A stretch of 64,000 bases of DNA from contig NC_059558.1 of the NCBI RefSeq assembly GCF_905220415.1, positions 6,956,501 through 7,020,500 of the forward strand, read 5' to 3'. This document shows positions 1-13,256 of this stretch, in pieces. Below the pieces are notes generated by a model that saw only the letters and a program-made list of their open reading frames with translations, had not been told where the DNA came from and ran no database searches. Position 1 is the stretch's first letter; each line of letters opens with the position of its first letter. This DNA comes from Colias croceus (lineage: Eukaryota; Arthropoda; Insecta; Lepidoptera; Pieridae). Both the position numbers and the translations under genes were made by a program.

Positions 1-499
1 CTGACAATCCGACAGTATCTATCTTCTATAAAATATATATATCGACAATCTAACAGTATCTATACGACAAACAATATCGCAAAGGTAAACCTGCCTCAAT
101 ACCACGGTTCGATTATCCTTACAAAACCGTTTGTTATCGACGTTATATTCGCAAAAGCTTTTGTACACTGACTTCGATATTGCTTTGTGCTTTCATAAAA
201 AGGTACCTAATTAACGAACGGAAATTGTCTTAGTTTTCAATGTGGTAAGAAATATAATTTGGTTTATGTTTCGAATTGTAAAAGATGCGTCCAATTTGAA
301 GATGGCATATTCTACAAATTTATACAGGCTGTATAGAATTTTAATTAATTATTATTTACATTGTAAACTAGGATCGCCTCGTGATCAAAATTCTGCTCTC
401 ATCGCGATGAAAAATACATTCGACAAACCTGCATTGTTTAACTTAAACAACGGTATATATAATTTTGATTACCTATAATATAATAAACAGAGAATATAT

Positions 500-716
500 A
501 CTTCAATCCTTACTACTACCTAATTATGAGGATGTGTGTGTGTTTGTTACTCTTTCACGCAAATACCACTGAACCGATTACAATGAAATTTAGCACACAT
601 ATAGAGGTTAACTTGGATTAACACATAGGATAGGTTTTATCCCGGAAATCTCACGGTAAAGGATGCGGGGTTTCCTTTGAAAACGCGGGCGAAGCCGCGG
701 GCGGAAATCTAGTTTT
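500..716 (-). repeat. Interspersed repeat, family A (ends GCCCGCGGCTTCGCCC)
   Basis: The sequence runs from a GTGTGTGTTTGTTACTC start, through an ACTGAACCGATTACAATGAA stretch and a TATCCCGGAAAT stretch, to GGGCGAAGCCGCGGGCGG. Same family as 16474-16697, 48652-48858, 54655-54850 and 61312-61553. Probably 5'-truncated ends of a LINE or a SINE. Confidence 0.75.
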
Positions 717-1496
717 TATATAAGCTAGAACTTGCCACCGTGTATTAATATATAAATTACGAATTACGATTAACTGTTTTGTGTTGCCCCAAAATATAAA
801 AAATACTATATTCAAACCAATCTTGTAAATCAGTCTTCAATATCGTAAAATCGTAACTAACAAATAAAGAATCAAGGCTTTTACTATATTATAACTCATA
901 ATTTTAATGTTGCCCTACAATATTAATCGATATTTTAAATTATCTTTTCACGGATCTGTCCAATCTAATAATATTTACCTACGACCTATATAAGGTCTTT
1001 GTGCTAAGATGAATCGTCTGACACATCATACATCAAGCGGCCTCATCTAGGTTATTTGCTGGCAAACAAACGGGTACCGCCAGCAGATAAAGTTTGAGAG
1101 AAAATTATTAAAATTTTATAAATTGGTGATTTATGTTTTTGGTGAAATAAACAACGATAATAAATACAGAATTAATGATTATTTGCTTGCTGCTAAATAA
1201 AACACGAATCACTCATATCATAATAATCATTTTTCACTCATAAAATCCTCTAAAGAACTAATTTTCCAACCAACTAGCGATTGCATTCATACATCCGTCC
1301 ATTGAAATAATAAATGAAATAAATAATAATAAATAATAAATAACAAATAAACTTTAGCGCACGCCGCACTCAATACGGAAACTCGGAAGCAATTAAAAAA
1401 TTCTGAACAACAAACTTCGAAACAATTGATTTCAACTTTTTGAATATAAAGGCTATCGGGCTTTATTTGCTCAGCTTTTTCGATACTTCACTGCTT

Positions 1497-1894
1497 TTTT
1501 ACGATGCAAAATCACCAATATTAACTTACTCGTAGCCTTTCTATATGCAACTGTGCCAAAATTTCACAATATGCATACAATACTGGAAAAATGTTTAAAA
1601 AGGCGTAGCTCGGCCAAGGAAAATGACGGAACAAGTTCATATATAGACCGATCTGCTTCGCGAGGCTGCTCGCAATGGATGGTCCTGCCTTTGGATCCGC
1701 ATAATATAAGCCATACGAGCTACAGTCTACCGTGCAAGTATACCGAACAAGGTCATTCAAGCGGCTGGACGGAACACCGTGGGTATCAGTGCAAGGTTTC
1801 CCCACTAAACAAAAAAAAATCAACTGAGGTAGGCTCAAAAAACTGCACAAGGTTATTCTCACATAACACATGTTACCTGTGCAGGTACGGGTAG
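1497..1894. other. Unassigned higher-GC island, open on both strands
   Basis: About 350 bp that stays open in one frame on each strand (113 codons plus, 116 codons minus) within strongly AT-rich DNA. On plus it ends at a plausible donor, GTGCAG|GTACGG near 1882. No domain was recognised on either strand. It could be an exon of an unseen gene, a transposon remnant, or chance. Confidence 0.2.
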
Positions 1895-4098
1895 ATCTCG
1901 CAGGGGTAACGTAGCATTGATAATATTAAAACGTCTCAAAACGAATTGTGTTTTAATATGGATACTTGTTATTAACTACGTACTTACTTGTTATTAAGTT
2001 GCTGACTGTACTAACTAGGCTGTTATTTCCTTGGAGAAATAAACCAATTCAACACTGTGGGGCAGAAATTAAAACTAATTTATTTGTCCTATTGTTAACC
2101 GCAGCTTGCCACTTTTATTTTTTCAAGATTATAATCTACCTATTAAAAAATATTGATAAAGTATTGAATATAAAATACCGTATTAAATAAATAAATATTT
2201 ATTCACACATACAACAATTTTTAAACACAAATTTGTGGATTATTTTAAATAAAAAAATATGTTCATAGGTGATCAATGTACATATAAACAGCAATATTGT
2301 AGTCTTATGTATAATTCCAATTCAAATAATTGGGCTATGGATATCCATATCGGTTCACCGTGTTACTTACATTATTGTAGTTATCTATGTCATTCATTAA
2401 TATGCAACTTTATATTTAAAGCTACATTTAAGAAAAGTTCGTTATAAGAACTTGAATTGCTAACATAGACAATTAAATGAAAATACCAGGGTACAAGGCT
2501 AGTCGGTAATTTTAAAATGTATCAAGAGGAACATTGCAATGGTACGGATAGCATTGTCAGGGAGTATAGAAATAGTCTCTCAGTACTGACCTTTATGAGG
2601 AGCGTCAGCAAAACAGGAAATTAAATGTTTTGTATTTTTATTACGAACTTATAGTTTATAATTTAAAACTTTCCGTAGATTTTGAATTATTGTCAGACTG
2701 TAAAACTTACTGGATTCTAAACTACTAAATTACTTAACGTCTAGCTATTCCACAAGAATTTTATAAACAGAAAATAATGTATCAGCACAAACTTTGAACT
2801 ATTTAGAAACTTACTGATCCGGCGAACTTTGTATCGCCTCATGAATTTTGTTTGTTCATTTATTTTCGTGAATTTTCCTTCATTTAATACATATTATTTT
2901 CATTCCAACACATATATTCAGTGGACAAAAATTATGAAAATAAATATAGTACAATACCATCTAGCTCCTTACAAATCAATTGCAATGAAAAACTAGACAG
3001 TAAATTTGTTTGTTAGTGTTCAAATACAAACAGAAACCCTAAACACTAAAACAAGGTTTCATAATTTCAAAAGAATTTCTTATTATGTTAATTGAATTAA
3101 TAATTATAACTTACATAAAAACGTTAAAGAAAATACAATATCATAACATAAAATTAAATAAAGAAAATATCGTTGCTGACGCTACGTCATCCACGTAGGA
3201 CCCATTCAGACGAACATTTTTTATGCGAACGGTGCAGTCATTCCAGTAATAGCAATGCAAGTACTCAGTTGAAACTGATACAAAATTAAATCTCTTTTTA
3301 AATTACTCTCGAGAGGAATTTGTTTTAAAACTACGGTTTTCATTTAGAACAGGTATGACTGGGCTATACAATTTATTTTTACACAAAAATTGAGAAAAGA
3401 TACATCAAATATATACCTATTTTTATTAATCTAGCACTAATTGTTATATGTAGCAACTGTTGAGTAGGTAATCTGTGATATTATTGAGCCTGTAAAAACC
3501 TTGTAAAAACTATAAAAAAAAGTAAAGATGGTGGACATTCGCGCCAAAAATTATCAATACTATAACTGGTTCCAATAAATTTCAGAACAAATACTCATAA
3601 TCCTTAGCGAAAATGCAAATTACTTTAACATTTAAATGCAACATGACATGCACAGATGATATATTATATATAATAATAAATTAGCTCGGTCCATTACAGC
3701 TGAAACAAATTATACGCACTGCGAAAATGACATACATCTGCAATGGACGCAGTCAATCTACATAAAGTAATTACTCTTTACCTTTAGGCTTTAGTGTATT
3801 ACAATCATTGTATTGAATGGAATTTACATTATATTTATAACCATATAACATTAATAACTTTTTACGAGGTTTCTATATATGTTTATTGCTATTGTTTTGA
3901 AGACAAGGGTTGTTTTTATAAGCAACGTAGAGCGTCATCTGTTAGAATTTGTATAAGTACATTAATAAACTTTAAAATCGCATTTGTAAAATATTATTCT
4001 AAGATATTGGTCAATAAATAAATAGGTGATAGATACAAAATATACATACGATCCCAATAAAACCGTTATTCGAATAAGCCTTTTGACAAGGTTTCTAT

Positions 4099-4215
4099 AG
4101 TTTTTTTTTTGTCAGAGCAAACAAAGGGGAGGGGCGGGTGGGCTACCTGATGTTAAGTGGTCACCACCGCTTATAAACACTTGAAACACTGGTAGTGTTA
4201 CAGGAGCTTTGACTG
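4099..4215. repeat. Interspersed repeat fragment (T-run plus GTTAAGTGGTCACC motif)
   Basis: A T-run is followed by a GC-rich stretch and CTACCTGATGTTAAGTGG, then CACCACCGC. I recognise this from lepidopteran non-LTR/SINE 3' ends; family not assigned. Confidence 0.5.
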
Positions 4216-5165
4216 ACGGTGTTACAGGACTTTAGTGATAATTAATACGCTTTTTTACACGTTGCCATTAGCTTCAGCTGTTTTTTTTTTGTATGTAACA
4301 GACTGTAATTTATAGACTCTTTGGACTTATTATTCCTTTTATTTTTTATTACTTATTAGCTCTATGTTTACCTATTTAGTTTTAGTATTATATTATCTGT
4401 GATTTGACTAATGATTAGAATCTTAACTATGAAATTAAGAATTGTGTTTGCGTTTCCTCGCATTTTTTATAAAGTTGCTTAGTCTCCATTGACACAAGGC
4501 GCTATCGAATCATTAGCTCAGAAATTCCACATTGAATATAATTAGATATCTTTTTAAACTACTTGAATGAATCTACGTAGAAAGCAATTCACGAAAGACT
4601 AACCTTTAAGAAGGTAGATCGTAATCGGTGTGAATGACCTCTTTGAAATAAACACCAGCTGGCAGCTGTGCAATTTTATTGGACTTACTAAACAGATCAT
4701 GTATACAGGATGTTATTTTTACTTAATTTGATTGTTCATAATTTTATACATAATTTTTTCAATTATTGAAAATGTGTATAAGTTTGTTTAAGTTTTTTTA
4801 TACGTTCTGCTGAGCATTTTGCCTATTATTAAGATACATAAAAGTAAATACATAATTGGTGAGATTTCTGATTAGCACCAATAAAATCGATAAAAAGACG
4901 AATACGAGTAAAACTAAAAACGTGAGCTGAATACGTATTTCCTGAATCGTCGTAAATACAATTACCCACTATAATTGGGGACAGGGGTGGAGTGAAAAGT
5001 CAATTCTGTTTCGTAATTACATTTATTCAGTAACGATGTGAATGGACGGATTTACTGGACGGTATTGTGTGATAATTCTGTTTGCGCTTCTTTTATATTT
5101 TTTGTTGATGTAGACGTACACATAATAAAATCTTTAAATTATTCCATCAATAAAGATTATAATCT

Positions 5166-6581
5166 AAGAGCCCACGCCGGCCAGACTTTCCTTTCTTTAG
5201 GAAAGTTGAAAGTTTCTCTGTATATGTCTCCGATATAGATAAGAACGACTAGCGATTATCAAGTCGGGGGCCTTAGCCAAACGTCAAAACGCCAAGGAAT
5301 AGAATACGCTATCGATAGAAATCACAGATAGAAATTGACATAAGCGTATGATGTTTTGCATAAGGATTGGTCACCCTACCAACGACAACGACGACCACGA
5401 ACAAAATTTTCATCCAGTCGCAATTAAATAAAATTGTGCAAAACACAATTAAAAATGAAATTTAAGAATTTCCTGTCGTATTGGCGTTTGGAAAAAAAAT
5501 TTTTGAGATCAATGGATAAACAAACAGGTTTTTCATAGAAACGGTGGCTCCTAGAAAAAAATGTATTTAACCTTTTTTATAGATAATTAGATTATATACA
5601 ATTTTGGTTCAGGTGATTGTATGATAAACTTACCGTCTCGGCGAAAATCGCAAAAAACCCTATTTCTTTTTATTAATTGACCTCGAATTTTTTTATTCCT
5701 GAGTACCAGAATGACGGGAGATTTTAATATTGATTTTGAACAAATTTCGGCAAGATTGGAACTTTGGTCGTGGTCGTCTGCGTCGTTGGTAGTGTGATCG
5801 AACCATTGCCAAAATTTCATGAGCTTATGTCAATAATTAGCGTTAGCAGTTTCTATTCCATGGCGTTACGTACGTTTGTCTAAGGCCCCTGGGTTGTGGT
5901 TACTTTGGCAGGAAACAGGTAGTAAAGGTGTATAAAATTGTACCTAACTTTCATTATAGTTTTAAAGCTAAATTTTATATATGTTACTTGGAGACGTATA
6001 AAAAGATGTTAACTCAAGAGCCGGACAGTTTTCATGGTTCTTACATCTTGCCAGACACATTTAAAAAATAACTAACATCATCAAATTAACGTACTACCTA
6101 AAAGTATGATTTTGTTATTGTGTCATCGAGATACGTGAAATTCCATCAACATAAGTCCCCGTAAAAGATAAGTAATAACTTTATTACTTATATTATACTA
6201 TTATTTTTTAGTCATTAATTATAGTAAACTAATGTTTTTAGTGGGTTATTTCATATTTGATACACTTTTAGGTAGTACGTTAATTTGATGATATGTAAGT
6301 TATTTTTTTAATGTGTCTTGCAAGATGTAGGAACCATGAAAACTGTCCGGCTCTTGAGTTAACATCTTTTTATACGTCTCCAAGTAACATATATAAAATT
6401 TAGCTTTAAAACTATAATGAAAGTTAGGTACAATTTTATACACCTTTACTACCTGTTTCCTGCCAAAGTAACCACAACCCAGACTTGATAATCGCTAGTC
6501 GTTCTGATCTGTATCGGAGACATATACAGAGAAACTTTCAACTTTCCTAAAGAAAGGAAAGTCTGGCCGGCGTGGGCTCTT
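5166..6581. mobile_element. Large foldback (long terminal inverted repeat) element, interrupted
   Basis: The left arm is 5166-5265 plus 5890 to about 6118; the right arm, about 6250-6581, is its reverse complement. The ends read AGAGCCCACGCCGGCCAGAC on the left and the complement, GTCTGGCCGGCGTGGGCTCT, on the right. The loop at about 6119-6249 is AT-rich. Without the insertion at 5266-5889 it would be about 790 bp with arms near 325 bp. No coding capacity. Confidence 0.85.
5266..5889. mobile_element. TIR element (about 624 bp) inserted in the left arm of the foldback
   Basis: Imperfect terminal inverted repeats of about 38 bp: GGGGCCTTAGCCAAACGT on the left against a right end whose complement is GGGGCCTTAGACAAACGT, continuing to CGCCAAGGAATAGAA versus CGCCATGGAATAGAA. 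It splits the host arm between ...AAGTC and TGGGTTGTGG; the intact right arm shows the empty junction. An internal inverted segment (CGTTGGTAG type) also occurs. Confidence 0.8.
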
Positions 6582-7029
6582 GATCTATTATTTATCGCGA
6601 TATTATAACGTTTCAATTAAGCTTCACAATTTGTAGTTAAATTGTAATAGGTACTTGTTAAAACGTAGGTAGGTACATACTTCTACTTACCATTACCGAC
6701 TACCGCACATTGTACAAAATATTTTTTTATACACACTTCCTTAAATAAGTAAATGTAGTTTTACTAACACTAGAATAAGTACTAATAACAATATATGGGC
6801 AATGCTGCCTGATATAAATAAATAAATAAAATAAACAAATATAAAATAAAATAAAATTCAAGTGTAAGTCGTTTTTCAATGCTCTATATATAGATCTATA
6901 AAATATTTATCGTTCTATTTAGAATTCATACAAATCCATTCAGCAATTTAAATAAATAAATAGTAATATAAGTAATTTAATATTATTTTAAATCACACTG
7001 TATACGCATTATTGGCAAGGCAATTTACG

Positions 7030-7072
7030 CAGTGACGTCACGGTTACGATGCAGTTGTCATTGACGTCACTG
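7030..7072. promoter_or_regulatory. Paired CRE-like palindromes (TGACGTCA twice)
   Basis: TGACGTCA occurs at 7033-7040 and 7062-7069, in an 11-bp inverted repeat CAGTGACGTCA / TGACGTCACTG. TGACGTCA is the CREB/ATF consensus. Function is not shown; the site lies far from any recognised start. Confidence 0.3.
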
Positions 7073-7242
7073 ACCCCGATACAGATAATAAATATTACAA
7101 ACAGATGTACATAATATCTGCGGAATACAAACAAATGCTTAAAACTAGAAAAAGTTTTACAAATCCAAAATATAAAATAAAAAAACTATAATAAATGTTG
7201 TAATGTTTATTAATTATTCTAGTGTTCGATTATGATAATATA

Positions 7243-7562
7243 CTCAAACTCAAACTCAAACTCAAACATTTATTTATTCAATTAGACTTCTTCGAGAAGC
7301 ACTTTTGAAACGTCAATACATATTTTTATCATTTACCACCGATTCGGAAAGCAGTATCTATGGAGAAGAATCGGCAAGAAACTCCATAGTTGCTCTTTTA
7401 ATATTAAACTCAAACTCAAACATTTATTTATTCAATTAGACTTCTTCTAGAAGCACTTTCGAATCGTCATTACATATTTTTATTTTTAACATTTACCACC
7501 GATTCGGAAAGCAGTATCTATGGAGAAGAATAGACAAGAAACTCCATAGTTGCTCTTTTAAA
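7243..7562. repeat. Tandem pair of about 165-bp repeat units with (AAACTC)n start
   Basis: Two direct copies (7243 to about 7406, then to 7562) share AAACTCAAACTCAAAC, TTATTCAATTAGACTTCTTC and GATTCGGAAAGCAGTATC. Copies differ by point changes and a short indel. Looks like the 3' end of a retroelement duplicated in tandem. Confidence 0.75.
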
Positions 7563-7823
7563 ATCATGTCAATATACAGTTTAATAAAATTAAATCATCA
7601 TCTTTTAAATTTAGTCGAATAAAAATCCCAGCTATTGTACTAATTTAATTGACACACTCATATTGATTTATTTTCGGAACCAAAACTAAAATACACAAAA
7701 CTTTTTAAATCTTTATCCAATAACAAATAACCGTGGAAAATTCAAATTGGACGCGAGCTCCAAATACAAAGGTAGTTAGTAGCGTAAACAAAAGATGTTT
7801 ACAAAAACTGGGTGTTGTGGAAT

Positions 7824-8207
7824 AAAATCGGCCAAGTGCGAGTCCGACTCGCGCACTGTGGGCCCAGAACAAACCTATTTTTTAATCATGTTGTAATATT
7901 AAATTTATGCTTTTAGCAATTATTCCTTTATCTGTGCTATAAGATGTTGCTTCTAACCAAATTTCAACACTCTGTGTTCACAGGAAGGACCCTGTAGGTT
8001 GATTCCCCTGCGAATGTTGAAATTTTCGAAAACATACATTTTCTATCTTTTTATTGCTAAGCATTCAAGTTTGATTTTTTCACAACTTCAAGGGACCGTA
8101 GACTTGAATATTTCAGCTTGATATCTCCACGCAAGATGACAGACAGACAGACAAAAAAGTGATCCTATAAGGGTTCCGTTTTTCGTTTTGAGGTACGGAA
8201 CCCTAAT
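7824..8207. repeat. Interspersed repeat ending in AGGGTTCCGT hairpin
   Basis: Starts AATCGGCCAAGTGCGAGTC and ends with GACAGACAGACAG then AGGGTTCCGTTTTTCG ... GTACGGAACCCT, a terminal hairpin. This layout is typical of a widespread arthropod LINE 3' end; the family is not assigned with certainty. Confidence 0.65.
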
Positions 8208-9722
8208 AACTGAATAACGAATATTTCCATGAGCCGATGGACGAAATCGCCGGCATTAAATAACTTTTGTTACTGCGAACAAAGGCCTTTGAACCTTTAA
8301 AGGGCTTGTTTAATTAATGCGTCGGTTTTATATACTTATGTTTATTTCTGCCTGTGGTTTCGCTGAGGACCACTTCATGATGGGGTAAAGTGTCCCCGAG
8401 GTACATCCCAATTACTAATTTGCAATTTTGAACCCTTCAAGTTTTGTTATCTCGACATAAATTTGTACAACTAATCCAAGGTTTAATCTTCCTATACATT
8501 AAGATTAACTCCAACCTGATCAACGGTTTAAGGTATAAACCAGACATATATAAACTAATCAGTACACTGTACAAACTTTAATGTTTAAAATATGAATAGG
8601 ATGTAGCAATCTCTGAAGAAATTTTCCTAAAATCTTCGTTCAATTTCAACTGCTCACTGGGACTACCACTATCAAACTAATGTTTGAGATATTTTAAAAA
8701 TTATCCTAGTCTAGCAATTTGTAAAAAAATAATAGGTAACAATTTCACGCAAAAATTCCAACGCAGACGAATCCACAGTCACCTAATAAATATAACGCGA
8801 AGACATTAAAATCTATACAATAGGCAATCATGACCAGGCAAAACCTAAGCCGAGCCTTAGAGCCCTAGATAACCTAAATCCTAAAAGCAGTCTGCGGCGT
8901 TCTAATTAACTGTTGAACACAATAGATCAGCATTAACCGTAACGCGATCAACTCTGAAAAAATAACCTGAATTTCACTCCAATATATCCCTTAATATCAT
9001 GACCAAAAGACATATTTTTAAAGTGTCGTTTCAAAATTGTTGCTATACTATTCTTATTGACTTTTATTCTCACTTAGGGCTTAATTTGAAAGCTTAATTG
9101 AAAACGTTTCTTTGCATTTCGTGAAGCGAATTGACGGTTTTATTTAATGTTTCTTTTCATTGAGTAGATGCCGACTATCCGAACAATAGGTAGTCTAGTT
9201 CTTTTACCACTCCCTATTTCATTTCGTGTGAGGAAAATCAGATACATTTTAGAACAAGATTTATAAGGATTTAATTCCGCTTACATTTCTTTCTCCTTTT
9301 TGTAATTAGAAATACAAGTAATAGGTACAGTTTTTGTTTTATCTTCTTGGTTATTTCTTTAACATTTTGATGCCTTTCCTCAAATTAGAGTTGAGTCATT
9401 TTACACCTACACACTTTTAGGTTCAATATTATGAAACTGTTACAGGACACGAATTCACTTTAAAAGGTGTAAAGAATTCAATGTAACCCACACAAAAGCT
9501 TGTTCTAAATATTATTTTTGCCTTTATCACGTTGCGTTAATGTATTTTCTATGAATTGTGTTTTCTTTATAAACATCCTCATTCAATTTGGGCCATCGTT
9601 TAGTTCAAAGTAATTAATTTTATTTACGCGCGAGTGAAACATCCCTTTTGCTCTGGGTTTTCATAAATTATTTCATTTATTATGAAATGTCTAGGTGAAT
9701 TTAAAATCATATTTATTATGTA

Positions 9723-9775
9723 CTAGCTGTGCCCGCGACTTCGTCCGCGTGGAATAGCGACTGCATAGTAGTTAC
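9723..9775. repeat. Repeat fragment (CTAGCTGTGCCCGCGACTTC)
   Basis: Short end fragment of a repeat related to the GGCTTCGCCCG families: GTGCCCGCGACTTCGTCCGC. Truncated copy. Confidence 0.5.
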
Positions 9776-9877
9776 TACTTTACATACAATTATTTAGTAA
9801 ACACGTACTACCATAAACAATTCATAGAATTGTTAATAGAATTTATTACTAATCTAAGCTAAAAAACTTACGTACTT

Positions 9878-10829
9878 TCCGGAAATCCGGGGCATTTACC
9901 GGGGATATCCGGAAAATGCCTGTAAAATATCTGGAAAATCCCCCGGAAAATGTGTGAAAATGTTCGGGAAATACCCGGAAAATATCCGGAAAATGCGTGA
10001 AAATGTTCGGGAAAAGCGTGGAAAATGCCTGAAAAATCTCCGGAAAATGCCAGGGAAATGTCTGGAAAATATCCGGAAAAAGCGTGGAAAATGCCTGGAA
10101 AATCCCCGGAAAATGCCTGAGAGATGCCCAGAAAATGACCGGAAAATATTCAAAAAATGCGTGAAAATGTCCGGAAAAGGCGTGGAAAATGCCTGGAAAT
10201 TTCCCGGAAAATGTCAGGAAAATCCCCTGAAAATGCGTGAAAATGTCCGGAAAAAGCGTGGAAAATGCCTGGAAAATCTCCGTAAAATGTCAGGGAAATG
10301 TCAGGGAAATGTTCAGAAAATGCCTGGAAAATGCCTGGAAAATATCTAGAAAATATCCGGAAAATGCTTGAAAATGTCCGGAAAAAGCGTGGAAAATGCC
10401 TGGAAATCCCCGGAAAAATGTCAGGGAATGTCCGGAAAATGCTTGGGAAATGCCTGGAAAATGCCTGGGAAATATCTGGAAAATATCCGGAAAAAGCGTG
10501 GAAAATGCATGGAAAATCCCCGGAAATTTCCTGGGAATTACCCAGAAAATTCCCGGAAAATATCTGGAAAACGCGTGAAAATGTCCGGAAAAGCGTGGAA
10601 AATGCCTGGATAATCTCCGGAAAATGTCAGGGAATGTCAGGAAAATGCCTGGGAAATGCCTGGAAAATATCTGGAAAATATCCGGAAAATGCGTGAAATG
10701 GTCCGGAAAAGGCGTGGAAAATGCATGGAAAATCCCCGGAAAATGCGTGAGGAATTGCCCGGAAAATGCCCAGAAAATATCCGGAAAATGCGTGAAAATG
10801 TCCGGAAAAGCGTGGAAAATGCCACTTCA
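9878..10829. repeat. CCGGAAAATG minisatellite, about 950 bp
   Basis: Dozens of 10-13-bp units of the type CCGGAAAATGC, TGGAAAATAT and GTGGAAAATGCC. A larger module with GCGTGAAAATGTCCGGAAAA and GCGTGGAAAATGCC recurs at about 9991, 10159, 10236, 10366, 10572, 10689 and 10789 with irregular spacing. The units lack TAA/TAG, so long ORFs appear in several frames on both strands; these are by-products. Confidence 0.95.
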
Positions 10830-11559
10830 AATTTGCGAAGTAATTAAAGCAGATAACAAAAAAAAAGAAAAAGAAAGCTAAAATCTTTCATATTAAATGT
10901 ATATGGGATATTCATATTTCATATTAATAAGTACTTAATGTATGGGAGGGTTTAAAGATATTTTTTTTTTTGATATTTCTCGATTTATTTAAAAAAAATG
11001 ATTACGGCCATTATTAGGTTAAGTACTTTCGATATCAGTTTACAGTTTTTTGTTATCTGTAATACTTACAAAAAAAAATCGCCTGTGCACACTGAACGAT
11101 TACACCTTGTACATGAATGCCTTAGCAAATGTTCGCCGTGATTATTTAAATGATCATAATTTTTTTTATTAATGAACCAATTGACATGAATTAAACACTA
11201 AATGACAAAAAAAATAACTACAGTTTTGGGTTCGGGATCAATTTAATAATTACACCTGCTAATATTTTTTTACATATTTTCATTGTATAAAATCGTAACA
11301 TAATTTCCTTTAAGTATTGTTCTATTAACACATAGATAATATCTTCCCAAGGTACTAAATTTTAATAAAAAAGTTGTTTTTGTTATTTATATCTAAAAAA
11401 GAGTATTTATATTAGACAGAAATAAACATAAAATTTTTATAAGTTTTATGGAAGCTGAATGTAATGCAAATATAAAAGTAAAATTAGGTATTTAAAATAA
11501 ATAAATGAAACAACTACCAATTACAGAAAAACTTCTTTTTCGGTTGAAAATTGCTGGAT

Positions 11560-11835
11560 CATGAGTATAATTCTTTATCTCTTACCTTGGGCAGTCTGGA
11601 AGAGATCGCTAGTAAGCGATAAGACCGCCTTATGTACATACCGTGTTAATCCATTTGGTATGATTGTAAATATTTTACTTGGTGTGGTACGTATATTACC
11701 ACACCAATTGATAAATAATATGTACTCTGATCCCAGTACGATCTGTACCGCAATAGCCATAACGATAATAAAACAATCAGATGACAGTAAAGCACGATTA
11801 AAAATCATACTTGTACAGTAGTTGTGAGTGCAATA
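11560..11835 (+). mobile_element. LINE 3' end fragment (GGAAGAGATCGC...GCGATAAG hairpin type)
   Basis: Contains CTGGAAGAGATCGCTAGTAA and GCGATAAGACCGCC, the conserved 3'-UTR hairpin also seen at 21260-21300 and 52190-52230, the last lying behind a reverse-transcriptase fragment. So this is a 5'-truncated copy of the same LINE clade; the 3' limit is uncertain. Confidence 0.65.
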
Positions 11836-12804
11836 TTTACGTTTCAAAATAAAATTTTTTTTGGTACTAAAACGTAGGTAGATTCTCACGCACGCACGCT
11901 GATACGTGGTTGGCTGCCCCTTTTCTCATTCCCGAAAAATATCCTCTAAAATTACCCAAGATTCTTCCAATAATTGTACCATACGTTGGAAATTAACTTT
12001 AGTCAACAATTGACCACGCGCCAGGATACTTATTTCTACTACATCCTCATGCAAATCGTTAATTTTTATGAACATTGAATCTGTAAATAAAAATAATGAA
12101 AAGATTACTTTACCTTATTTTATTTAAAAGCTACTAACAAATAAAATTCTATCAAGAACTAAAGTGACCTTCTTTGGGCGTTTAATATAGTCTTGTAAAA
12201 GTTATACATAAAAATAAAATTTCATCATTTTCTTATTTTGTCGTAACTTCAATTCTAATTAAAAACATGAGTCTAACTATATAATTAATTAATAAAGAAT
12301 AAATATAAAAGCTACAACTTACCTTTTGTGGGAACGCAAGAAGGGTTTTTTAAAATGTCACAATTAACTGTTAATAGTGTCTTGTTTGACATCAAATAAT
12401 AAACATCTACCCTCACTTGTAAAATTTTATTTAGTATATTCACATAAAATATAAGCACCTGAAGTGGACTCTGGGAAGACATGGGTTAAAAAGTTAAATA
12501 AATAAGTACAATTAAAAACCCCACCAACATCATATTATTTAATTTTTAATTATAAATTTGCAAGAAGCGTTAAACATGTAAATTGATTTGATTTTAATGA
12601 AGTCTCATAGATGGCGCTGTTTCAAATTTGTCTTTATACTACTAAGATTCATTAAACTGTTTCTCTGCCAAAATTACGTAAATGACGTAGTTTTTATAGT
12701 GTAAAGCTAGATAATAGCGTGGCTTACCCAAAAATAACATTTAAACATGAGACTTTAGATTGTACGCTGTGTAATACACGGAATACGTTAGAAAAATAAA
12801 GGTT

Positions 12805-12990
12805 CACAGCTCCTCCCCCGGAGGTGATAGCATGATAATGTGTATATAAAAGCCTCACCCGACCTGTTAGTAATATTCATGCAAAATTTGAAGTCAATCT
12901 ATGCGGTACTTTTCGAGATTAGCTCGGACAAATATACAGACAAACAGACAAACAGACAAACAGACAAACCGACAAACAGACAAAAATTCT
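12805..12990 (+). repeat. Repeat 3' end with (CAGACAAA)n microsatellite
   Basis: GATAGCATGATAATGTG, GCAAAATTTGAAGTCAATC and GGTACTTTTCGAGATTAGC are followed by six or seven (CAGACAAA) units. A truncated retroelement tail is the likely source. Confidence 0.6.
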
Positions 12991-13256
12991 AAAAACTATG
13001 TTTTTGGCTTCTATATCGATTATAGATCATGGATTATGTATTCTTTTAAAAAAATATTCAATGTACAGTTTTGACTTTCCTACGATTTTATTATATGTAT
13101 AGATGTTTATTATAAAAAAAATGGTATATTAGTCTTAAAAATAACAATTATTCGATACAAAAATAAGTTAACTATAATTCCAACCAGTGAAAGAGAGAGA
13201 AAAAAGCCAGAGAAGCACAATCAAACAAACATAAAAAATTATATTATACGAATAAC

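Noticed and set aside
9896..10881. Many ORFs of 60-132 codons on both strands
   Set aside because: They arise because the CCGGAAAATG satellite lacks stop codons; composition is purely repetitive and all frames are open.
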